Shown here: positions 44,877 to 56,800 of the stretch, in pieces
Layout: each line of letters opens with the position of its first letter
How positions within the stretch are numbered: position 1 is the stretch's first letter
Assembly: GCA_020746105.1 (NCBI GenBank)
Contig: CM036618.1
Span: forward strand, 7,262,501 to 7,326,500
Direction of reading: 5' to 3'
DNA: 64,000 nucleotides
DNA from: Trogon surrucura
Lineage: Eukaryota > Chordata > Aves > Trogoniformes > Trogonidae
Position numbers and translations under genes: made by a program
The notes under the pieces: model-generated
Database searches by the model: none
Seen by the model: the letters and a program-made list of their open reading frames with translations, nothing else
What the model was told of the DNA's origin: nothing

Positions 44877-47800
44877 CTAGGGCAACTTGTGATGACGTAC
44901 AGTCACAGGGGATACCCTTGTGGGTGATACTGGATACACTTGGGCCTCACCTGATGCTTTGGCTGCCTATTGAACCCTGGTAATAAAAGTCTGTTCCCAC
45001 CTCCAAGAGAAGAGGATGGAGCTGCTCTCTTCCAGGGAAGAGGAAACTCCTGCCCGGTCCATGCCTCGGGCATGTCTTGCCCCCTTGCAGGGCCTTGCTG
45101 GGACCTGCTGGTTGCTGCTTTATATCCTGCTGGGTCTGAGGACTTCTTGTTTACCAGTGATGCTGGTAGCTGGGTCCACACAGCTGCTAGCCACATGAGG
45201 AAGCTGCTTTTACCCTACTCTTGTACATCTTCAGAGCCTGCTAGCAACAGTGTGATAGTTGGGAAAGGTGGCAGGGACTGGCTCTGCTCCCTTTGGATGT
45301 TGTTACTTTAAGCCTTTACACTAGGGAGAGGAACACATCCCAGTCGCATCTCAGCTAGACTCTAGCCCCACTGGCTACTCATCCTGAGAGTAAAAAGAGT
45401 TCAGAGCATCTCATCAGTGCAGAAAAAAACACCTCAAGGGCATAGTTGCAGTAAGTTTCTGGCAGCATCTGCCCTTATTTCTCTGAAACTGTAGGTACAG
45501 TCCATTTTCCTTGGAATCTGATGATTGATAGTGTCGTTATTCCCAAAAGATGCCCATAAGGAGAAGACCAATACAATCTGTTCAGTCTTCTCCCATCTTT
45601 GTTCTTCCCCAGTTCCCAAAGTGCGTTGTTTTGCTAGCAATTGGGCTCTGCACTGGGATGCTCCTTTAACTGCAACAAATACTCCAAAGATCCCGTGTAC
45701 ATTGTTCAACAAAATTTCGTTTCCAGGATCTTTGCACCTTCATTTCCTAGGAGCCTACATCTCCAGGTTACAGGATTTCTCTGTACTAGTAGCAAAATCC
45801 ATGTTGAGTGGCTCCTGTTGGTTGCAAATGGACACTTGGTTACATCCTAACAAAAAAGGAAGGTTACTGTGGGCAAGCCAAGACACTGATCAATGTTGGA
45901 TAAAGCTCTGAATAGTGCAGCAAAATCAACTGCAGTTTTTCCTGGGCCAACTGCTTGTTTCACTGCTGTTGGGGAAAATCATCTCCTACAAAAAGTAGGA
46001 CAGGGTCAGAGAGCACCTTGGTCTTTCCTGTGTTGACTTCCAGACCAAGTCAACTCAGCCATTTTCAAGGTAGGCTTGCGACTCATACCTTTGGCTTCTC
46101 CTGCTTCTGAGATGATCCAGGAAAGAAGTGTGGGAGTGGATGAAAAGTGCCACAACCATATGTGAAGTGCAGATTTCTGGGACTCCTTGAGTTCAAATAA
46201 AAGTAATCATCATGGTGTCAATTATTTCCCAGCGGCAAATGCTGCACTCAGCTCATGAGCTACAAGCTTAGGCAGAGTCAGCTGCTAAGCACTGTAGTTT
46301 TAGGTAGTTCCTCTCTCTAGTCTGTCTGCACTCAACTAACTCAAATGCTTTCTGTGTTCAGTCACTACAGGATGCAGATGGCAAGATCTCTTTGCTCTCT
46401 TAAATGTTAGGGTTACTAAAGGCTGCTTTGCCACGGTCATTGGAGCAGAATATTGAAACGCTCTTAAACTCTATATTTAGGCTCCTTAAACAGACCTGTA
46501 TTGAAACTGCCCAGAAGCATTGACTAAGTGTAGTTTCTAGCCTGACACCTCTGAGTACCAGGTCAGTTCTAGGAAGGCCCCCCAACTTTGACCCTCAGGA
46601 AAATGACTATAATAAACCTGACTTGCCATCTGGATTTTTTCCTTTTTTTTGGTGAATTGAAGATTGGTATTTTATATGCTTGTATTGTATGAAGGAAAAC
46701 ATTTTATGTGCCAATACAAACAGTAGCTGAAATGTTAGTGATTTTTGCTCATGGCCAAAGCGTGTATAGGTCTTTGTTTCCTGCTAGCTTGCATTTAGGG
46801 TATTCATTTTCCCAGAAGCAAAGAATTGTTTTTCCGCTTGTCTTTTGCTTAACTCATACCACTTGCAGCAGAGTTGGGAATTCCATTGTGGGATGACAAA
46901 TCCCTTTCTCTCTAACCTCCAAATGTACAGGTGGTGGAGCTGGGTGACAGACCTGCAGCCCTGGCATAGGTTTGCAGCTGATGGGCCTTGCTTGCCTTAC
47001 CCACCTGTTTTACCTTATACCATGGAAGTAAGAGAGGTCCAAGGAAATGGAGATTGGAGACCTGGATCTTAGGGAAGGCAGACAGCACATCCCCTTAGCT
47101 TCTACAGAACATCCATGTAACCTACAGAAGATCCTTTGCTGCCACCAGGTGTTGCAAGTACTGCTTGTAGCTTTTGGCTACAGCGAAGAGATGTGAAAAA
47201 CACAGCTCAGGCTGCCTGAGCACAGAAGCAAGAAAGCATAGCTTTGCCAGCTCTCAACTCCAAGCTTAAGATGTTCTCTGTGAAGAGCTGTCCCGGCAGT
47301 TATTCTCAAGGAAGGTGTTTGTGTTTTCTATCCAGCAATGGCATCATTCAAGGGTGTGAACCTGCCTCATTCACTTATTCAGCCAGGGCAAAACAGGGTC
47401 TGCAGTCAAAGCTCCATGGACTGTAGCCTGGCCGAAGGGCTCAGCGACACCACCAGAACCTCAGCATGGGCTGAAAAGGGAAATCTCCTTCTTGCCCAAT
47501 GAAAAACCTCATGTCTTGAGATGTGCACCATTCGTGGTGCAAGGAGGTGGGAAAAAGGGAGGAATGATCCAAGAATGTACTGTGTGAGGATTAGCACTAG
47601 TTGTCACAAGGAAAAGCTGAAAAGAACTTGGAAAGAGTGTAAATTAGGAGAAATGATCCTTGATTTTGTGTAGATTGTGTTGTATGCTTTATCCTCATTT
47701 TCTACCAGGAAAGTACTCAAGAAGTGACATGGTTCATGTGTGAGTCTGCCTGTCAGCCCTGTATCTTCTTAATGAAATTGAATCCTGTTAGCTGTTGAGG

Positions 47801-49540
47801 ACAAAAAGCCTCTGAGAAGTCCTGGCTCTGAGTTCACAAGCCTTGATGTTTGGCAGAGCTTGTTAAAGCTGCCGTCAAGGGAGAGATGGACGGAATATGA
47901 CCACAACTAGTGAGCTCCAGCCAGACTTTCATCACCTCCGTGGCTTTGTCCTCCAGTTTCCTACCACCTTCTGGTGACAGGGTGGGTGAGGGAGCAGAAA
48001 GCACTGTGAGGTTTAGAGTGGCCCTAATTGTAAGGGGAAGAGATATGTAAGGAAGACCATGGAAACTCATTTGACTGGAAAAGGAAGATGGTTGGTGGAT
48101 ACAGGACACAAGCCTGTAAGAAATTAAACTAATTTCTTCTGCTCATGAGATTAACAAATCCAACTGAGGTCACAGTTGGTTAATGTGCGGTTGGACATAA
48201 CCTTACATGCTGGTGACTTTGTACATGGACCAGGGAAGGGGGGAAGATGACGTTTTTAACTTGATTTTTTTTCAAGATGCAACTTTTCCCTGAATGTTTC
48301 CTAGGACAGTGTAAGAAGTAAACATGTTGGTCAGACTGCTGACTCATGAAAATGCCAGAGATAGAGCATAATTGGCGTCATGGTCCAAGGAAAAAGTATC
48401 ACAACCTGTAAACCCCAGTTCTGGGACATATTGATTTCACTGGCCACTATAGTGTGGATGAAATAGTGTTGGGCTCTTTGCATTATTCCTCCCGAAGTCT
48501 GTAAGCAATGAATGGTGAAAAGTAGGCTTGAAGCACATGAAAGACTTGTTCAGCAGCTGTCAAAACCCAAAAACTCTAAGCAGAGAGTGTGAGAGAAGGT
48601 GCTTCTCAGTGCTTCAGAGACCTGTATGTCACAACCAACTCCTTTAGTTTGGAGTAAATCAGAGGAAGATGACAAGGCAGTGTCTATTCTCCATCCGATG
48701 TTATAAAAGATGAGTAATGAAAGAGATCTCACCCTTTCCAGAGGTTAGGTGAGCCTGGCAGATCTCTGTTGCAATGTGCTTTAACCTGATGCCTTGCATT
48801 AAGGCAGGGGGAGGTACATGAGTGACAGCAATCATTGGGACAAAAGCCTGTGACAGTCCTCACTTCTGGAACAGAGGAGAATAAAGGGATTTGGGCTCTG
48901 ATCAGGACAAATAAAATGATAGGGTCAGCTGACCAAAAATAGTCAACTCCCCAAAAATGCATGTGTGTATAAATACGAGTGAAGTCTTGGTCCCAAGTCT
49001 TTAAGTCTGACACGGTTAATTTCTTAGCTGCTTCTCTTTCATGAATTGTCATGGCTTTTCTAACACTGGCAAGGACCCTGCCTTCGAAGATCCACCCAAA
49101 GATGGCCGTTCAGTGCCAGATGGGTTGTCATCATATCCTGATTTCTCATTCACATACAGTCGAGAGCCAGGCTTAGCTGAACAGGGAAGTGTGGTGAAAC
49201 CCCAGAGATGAAATCTCTGCAGAGAACAGACGTAGTGGGACTGTGCTGTCTACAGGGACTTATACTTTACAGTTTATGTAAGCTTATTCTATCTCAGTGG
49301 GACTGGAAGCTTCTGCAGCAGGTCAGTACTGCACAAGCTACTTCTAGAGTGATTTAGACCAAATGGCTGTCCAAAGGCAAATTTTGTTGGAATAATGTAT
49401 GAAGGTCTGATTTTCAAGTTTCCACTGTCCATGTAGACCAAAGAGATTCTGGATTTTTAAATATATCTTAATCTCTGTGTTCTAATTCTACATCTTTACC
49501 CCAAAAGAAACTGCTTTAAATTTAAATAATACAATTGATT
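44877..49540. other. Intergenic DNA between MEP1A and ADGRF5
   Basis: 4.7 kb with no gene I can support. Open frames (44970-45311, 45525-45911) resemble no known family and lack conserved domains. The two flanking genes converge here, tail to tail. Confidence 0.4.
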
Positions 49541-49547
49541 GATGCTT

Positions 49548-50849
49548 GTTTATTGTCTTCAGGTATCACCACCTGCCCGTATCAAACTGTCACACGTGTC
49601 TGTAACTGTAGGCAACAGTTTCCCATCCTTGTTCATCTCAGAGTTTTGGGAACATGTTCATCACTGGTAAACATAGACCTGGTTCCCCAACAGCCAAATG
49701 GGGCTGTGCTACCTGACAACAGTATTTGATATTGGCCTCAAATCTACATCTTTGTGATTCCACCCACCGTATTTTACATTTAGCTTTGTAACATTTGTGT
49801 GCGTTGTTAATATTTTGCAGGTTCTCTCATAGCCCTCTGCTTAAGACAGGTCTCCTGCCTTTAAATGTGTACAGTCTTGGAAATAACTTGATTCCAAAAA
49901 TATAATAGTAAAGCAATAATTTATATAAAACCTTTCATCCTGCCTGGCACGTGATGGTTTACATTCACCGCAGAGTTGACTTTCTGAGCCCTCCAAGTGT
50001 GATTCCCCTCTGAGGGGAGACCCAAACATACAGACTTTATACAAAAGGCTCCTTGCATAATTGACACTACTGTGCATTAAGTAAATGCCATCCCCTCTGT
50101 GGCAGAGGGCAGCAACAATTTCTACCTTTCTGCATTACCTGTCAAAGGAAATACAATTGTATTTAAGGATATAAAACTTCTTTTTCTTCAAAAAAACAAG
50201 AAGTGCTACAAGGAGCTTTTCAGTACATTCCATCTGGAAGAAGACCACGCAGGAATCATCACGGTCTTCATGTTATTTAAGTCAAAAGTGAAAACCTGAA
50301 ACGGACCTTGTCAGTTGTGGATCTCTGGTTCCAGAAAGTCTTAAATAGAAAGTGGAGAGCACTATACCCCATGGCCTTTCCGGACTCTAACACAGGGATA
50401 GGACAGAAGCTATGAGGTACTTGTGTATATACACAGGCCTTGGGAATAATTTAGAGACTTGATAGGGGAAATACTAAAATTGCTGGACAACAGCTGTGTA
50501 TAGCACTGCAGTTCATGGCTCAGTACTGCACAGTGCCAAGCACCCTCTTAAAGGCTGAGAATTCTTCACTCCCAATGTCTTTTCCAGCTCTTGAAGGCCT
50601 TCAAATCCTTCCAAGTTTGAAATATCTCGTCATCTCTCCTAGGTTTGGCAGCCCCTGTAAAATTCCACCTCTCAAAGTTTCTCTGCCTTACACGTTAATC
50701 AGAAATGATTATTCCAGAAGAAAGCACCAAGGCACAGTTTAGTCGAAATGAAGCAGTTCACTTCTTGATGACTCACAGGTACTTCTTGTGTGTGTTTTGG
50801 AAAGGGCAGAGGTCCTTTCAGAGTTACATGACTTAGCATTTGCCGTGCC
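49548..50849 (-). other. Probable 3' UTR of ADGRF5
   Basis: Follows the ADGRF5 stop on the - strand. The first clear AATAAA on that strand that I noticed is at 49548-49553 (TTTATT on +). The extent is inferred. Confidence 0.4.
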
Positions 50850-53800
50850 TCAGTTAAGCAAAGAATAGGACTTGGAAATGTTCTCAGAGGAAGTGCTGGA
50901 AGGTTCTGAAGAGGATACAATGTATTTTCCTGCAAAAAAAAAAAAAAACAAAACAGCATAACAGTTAGAGGTAAGGACAGATAGTCTGGAAAATGTTGGT
51001 GCTGCAAAGTAGGGACAGTTAGACCTGTCCTGATGACCCAGGTAGCTTTGACTTCCTCTGCAGCCCTGATATTAGCTGGATTACAGCAATACCAGCAACC
51101 ACAGGAGATACTGGTGACGCAACCAGGATATGCCAGCTTGAACTGATGAGAATGCTATAGTGTGATCACCATCATCAGGGTAGTGATTTACACATATAGA
51201 GGGACCTAATGGTCCTCCTTGGGCATGGGGACGCATCTAAAGCACATGCTCTTGAGATGAATCCCAGCTCCCTCCCTTTTGTGACCACAAGGCTCTAAAC
51301 TAAAACCCAGGTGCACTGAGCCTGAGAGAAGAGCATGAAAGAGAGTGCTAATAACACAGGAATTTCAGGTGGGAGAGTGTTGGCAGCAAGATTTTTCCTT
51401 CTGGTAGAAGGCTGCTGTATCTGGCTGGTGTCCTCATGTAAGCTTATTCTAGTAGAGTCAGAGACCAGATTCGGATTCCATTATCTGACTAATAAACTCT
51501 TAAAAAATGGTTGCTTGCCTACCTAAAACTTCTTCACATCCCACTTTGACCAAATGTCACCATCTTCTCTGACAATGGTTGGACACAAAAATTACACATT
51601 TAATGCTTTTTGCAAAAAGAAGTCATAACTAAAATGGTGACAGAGAACCTTTGAAGAAATACAGCTCCAAGGTGATGAAGAGTACATGAGCTGAGGATCA
51701 CTGTGTCATGGTATCAGAAATCTCAAAGCAAAGCTCAGTTACTGGGTTTTAGAATTACCGAAACTTGCCACCATCCAATACTTGTTTTAGACAGTTATGC
51801 TGCTAGCATTATCCTACAATCACAAAAAATATATACTAGTGATTCCAATGGCTTATTACAGTTCCTCTGTATTAGAAGATTAAATACCATCTATGCATGG
51901 ATGGATGGACAAATAGATTGAAAAATATCAAGACAGACCCCGAGAGTGAGAATGCAGATAAAACCTTGTTTGTGCTTCAGTAGGAGAGGTCTATTGTCAC
52001 GTACCTGTTTTCCCACATAAGTTGTTAAAGGTTCTTGCAAACGGATAGCTCATAGCAAGCATTGGTGTCACCAGGATCAGCGAGCTTGACTATAGGACAG
52101 AAAATAGGTTTTTGTCAAAAGCCTAAGAATTTGCTTTGTAGCCACATTAAGAGTGGAGGGAAAAAAAAAAAAGGTTACAATAATGTGTTGTCCAGTAGCA
52201 CAAGCAGGCGATCCACACAGAGACAAGTTAGGTGTTTGTGAGGTATCAAGTTCACATGTTTGCATGTTTATGATGGAGATGAAGATCAACTTCAAAAGTA
52301 ACTACAATGCAAACAACCTGTCTCTAACAGTTGCGCAGGGACGATGGCTTAAGCTCCAGAGCTGTCATATCAGTACAGAGTTCTGCTCTCTTATCTGAGG
52401 GAGTACGTCCATTAAGGTAGGAAGGAAAACTGAGATTTATATTCACGGGGATGGTTGTTGAAGGCCAACAGCCTGAGATAATCAAAGACAAGTTTAACTT
52501 GACACACTAGAGGGCATTGGAACACAACTCTACAGTTCAGATGCGAAGGAAGAAAGTTATTGCTGCTAAAATGAAGGGGTTTTTTTCCAGTTCTGGAGTG
52601 GTTTGATAATTTAATGATATTCTTCAAAAAAAAGTGCTAAAAAACTATGGAAAACATATTTTTCTGTTCAATTCCCTTCCATTCATTGTACAATGGTGGG
52701 GGACATTAGGCACTTTTGTGCATTGTCACCTGTATTTTAAGACAGTAGAGGAGGAAGATTAATAAATCACACCTAAAAAGTTTGATCAAAGACTTTGATC
52801 TTGCTTTATTTATTCCTTATCAGCAGAGCTGCCAATCCTCACTGCCTGGGGCAGCTTCAACAGCCTCAACTAGAATTAGAAGTGTCTGACCTGGGTGATT
52901 TTATTCGAAAAGAAATTCAGAATTGGGGTCCAAGACTTAACAACCTGTTCTCTCTGTTTTATTCTGCTGCATGTGTCAGTACAGGAGGGAATGAAGAAAC
53001 TGATTGCTTAATGATAGCTCAGTCAGTTATTCCTGCCTTCCTTTCAGTTTCCTGGGAAAAATGAGCTTTCCCACAGTCAGAATAGCACCACATCCAGCAG
53101 ATGTCATTGTCAAGCCAGAAAGCTGGGATGACACTTTAAAAATGCATTGGAAATGCTCCCAGACCTGGGTTTCCAGGAGTAATCCTCCTGCAGAAAACAC
53201 TGGAATACTTGGAATACCAATTTTAAAAATCCAGATGGATGATTCTAGGGATCCTAAATGAAGAAATGTGAGGCAGAAACTGCATCTTTCTTGTTTCATT
53301 CAAGTTGCAATATCTTCGCCTTCTCCTGCTCATAGCTGAAGGGTATCTTCCCCAAGAAGGTCGCTTTGCATTTTTCTTAGGTTGTGAATAAATGATATTG
53401 TCACTGAATATTGAATAAAAAACAGTGCCACTGTTTTCTGATCTAAAGTTTCAGTGGTTTATTTCTTGTAGAATATAGAGGAAATGTCTACCAGACTCCT
53501 CATTTTTTGCCAATTATTGGTGAAATAATAAAACTTGAAAGGGCAGCATGTGAATATTTATGTTGTTACTGTCTTCTCTTTCTCTGACTAGTTCTAATAA
53601 ATAATTCAGAATATAAAGTGCATTTGATTTCAAGTGCATCTTTCTTATTTTTCACCAATCATAGGTGAAATAATGAACTTTTAAAACAGGGATATATTGA
53701 TATTTATGTTGTTGGTGTCTTCTCTTTCTCTCACTAATTCTAATAAATAATTTAAAATACAAAGTGTATTTGACTTAAAAATGCTTGGAGAATGTTGGAC

Positions 53801-56800
53801 TATTCAGCAGTAACTGAATTACATTTTTAGGTTAAGATTCTAACCTTTTGTCATGGATTAGGGCTGGGCCGGCCACAAAAACGTGGACAGGTGCCCTCTA
53901 ACCCCCTCTCTCCCCCAAACAGGAAGGAAAAGGGCATGAGGCAGAGAGACTTACAGGTTAGAAAAGAAAACTAAAACAGCTTTAATGAATCAGTAACAGT
54001 AACAAAAATAGTGAAATGATAAAAATAAAGAACTATATACAACTATATATAAGCCCGGTATCGAACCTGACTTTCCCTCTGATATCAATCCTCACCGATG
54101 CTGCAGAGCACTGGGGAAGCCCCAGAATCAGAGTAGAGGGGACCTGGATACAGGAGCTGGATTCAGGAACTCACGATTGGGATCAAAAGCAGGAAATCGG
54201 ACGGAGTCCTCCTTGGACACCATTGAGACCTAAATTCTCGTGACTATTCAATTTATACTGAATATGACATACATGGGATGCAATACTCTTGTTGGTCACC
54301 TGTACTGTCTACTACCCCTCAGAGGTGCAACATTTTACTTCCTTGTGACCCCTCTTACTACCCGGCACCCCCAGCGTGGCACACAAGAGCCAGCAGTGGC
54401 CTTGGTCACTGCAGGAATAAGTATAAGCAAGAGCCTTTCTACATACCAGTCCCAGGCAGTGACTGTAAATATCAGGTGTTATCACTGCCAGTAGCACACA
54501 CTGTCTGCAAAAACATGCTGCTGACTTCAGAACGTGCAGCCTTTTAGAAGACACTAAACTGGAAAGTAAAAATCACTGGACAGAATTGGTTTTGTTTAGC
54601 TGAAACCAGGATACCTTTGTTTGCTGTGAACTCCATTTGGACACTGAATTCCTCTTCAGCAGGGCTTCTTGTATCTATTTGTAAAAAAAAAAATAAATAA
54701 AATATAAAAAATCATTCAGTAAATATAGCAATTATGTTCAAGTTGTAATAGTATTTTCACATAGTGTAAGAAATAGTTTAAATACTTACCCTCTTGTCCC
54801 AGAGAGTCCCAAACACCAGGATGAATAATCCCTAGGAGAGAGATAATTATATGCAGTTTGATGACACCAATCTTTTAATTTTGGTACCTCATAATTATTA
54901 CAAACATTGTCCATGTCACCTATTTAAACTCTGAACCCTTTGACAGAGGGTGTTTTTCTAACTGTGTCTCATTTAATGGATTGCTGATGTGGCAGGGGTT
55001 CTTCAGGCCTGTCCTAGTTAAACAGTGTATATCTCATCTAATAAAAGTGACACATATAATTTGCTAACACAAAACATATTTGGAAGAAGGCACCTTTGTG
55101 TATGGAAGACATGCCCTGTCTATCTCCCTGTCTATGCTCCCCAGAGAAGCTAGCAAGTTCATAATATAAAAGATGAGTTTGGTCTGAAGCACATGATTTT
55201 GATGCCATTCTTAAAAGACAGAGTATAGTGTGTCCTCAAGAAATTCCATTGTGTTGGGATCCTACTGGCCACCTAAATATGTCGTAAAAATTATACTGAC
55301 TGAAAACTCTCAGCCATGTGTATTTTGGTCAATTCCTCTCTTTATTGTTAGTACTACTCAGTTGTTCTTGGTGACTTTCATGTTTATATGCCCTCCTGAC
55401 TTGAACCCACAAGTGCATAATGTGATGCCTCCAGAAACACTAAATGAGACCAGACATGTTGAAGTTTGCCCCCCTGAACATAATAGGGCGATTCTCCTGA
55501 TCTTCAGGAATGGAGTTCTTCCCAAAGCTACTGGCAAAGTTGGAAGTTTTATTTATAAGACACTTCGGTTAAGGCAGCTGAGAATACGAAATACTGCTGA
55601 ACAACTGGAATGGGTTTCTCAGAGAGCCCTAAGGATGAGCAAGGCAAATCTGAGCCTGCCCAAGATGTTTACATTCCCCTCCAAGCACAGCATTGCAAGA
55701 ATTTCACTACATGTTAAATGGTCATAGAGGAAACAAAACCATACACACATGTAACTCACCTGCAAAGCATTAAACAGAGCAAAGAGGATGTGGAAAACTC
55801 GATGACTGTTTTTGATGATGGTGGCAAGGCCAAATCCCCAGGTGAGGCCTAACAGTGGTGTCAGGATGGCTACACTTTTGCCAATCTGAAACAAAGAGTT
55901 CCTCTCCTGCCTGTTTGACCTATCCCCAATGGTTGGCCTCAGTATTTTTATTATAACAACTGCCGTGATGAATAAATTCATGGCCACGATGATCAGGGCA
56001 GGTATGACGAAGGCTAAGAGAGCTTTGCTGTCCTTCCAGTTGAGCCAGCAGACATCCTTTCTGGTGTAACTGTTCCTTGGCAGTGTGACAGCGATGGTGA
56101 TGACTGCAATAACAAAGGGGCACCCATATCCCAGGCAGAATGCCACAGCTTTCTGAACGGTCTTGCTTGTGTTGTGTAAGATGAAGACCAGTCTGTAGAA
56201 AAGAATGAGGCCCAGGCTGAGCATCCAGAAGAAGACACACAGGTAGAAGAAATGGATGAAGAAAGTGGCCACAAAACAAACAAGTTTGCTCATCTGTTGG
56301 TTTTGGTCATTGATGGAGGCAGTGACAATGAACCAAACGTCAGCGATCAGGAGGGATGTAGCTATGTTGAGTATGCAGACATGGCGCATGTAGGAGGTTG
56401 TGTTGTTTGTCACGTATTTCCAAACTAAGGATTCGATTATAATGCAGGCCACCAAACTCAGGACCGAAATGGACAGGCCAGTGTAGGTAATGTAATCTTC
56501 AAACATCAGCTGAGAGGATGTATCAGGTGACATAAGAATGGAGAACGATGTCAAGTGATTGCAGGAGCAAATGACATAATCCTCTACCTCTGTGGGTGTG
56601 CAGCCACGAGTATCCCAGCCCCCACTGTGGCTGTTGAGTGTGAAGTTCCAGAAGACACACTGGGGTGTCTTTAGAGATGAGTTTTTCTTTGCAAAGGTCA
56701 TATTAATATCAAACTTCTGGCTTCTGTTGCTGCTCACCGTTGTTGTTACCAGTAAACCATTCACATATTCAGGCTCATTCCGGGGCAAAATACCTCCAAG

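Noticed and set aside
45525..45911. 128-aa open frame between MEP1A and ADGRF5
   Set aside because: No domain or homology that I recognise, and overlapped by another open frame on the opposite strand; not supportable.
53027..53299. 90-aa - strand frame as the ADGRF5 C-terminal exon (contains a PVFS string)
   Set aside because: Phase and acceptor do not fit. The exons at 52005-52089 and 50850-50929 match the known tail order and phases and end with a conserved SLLN.
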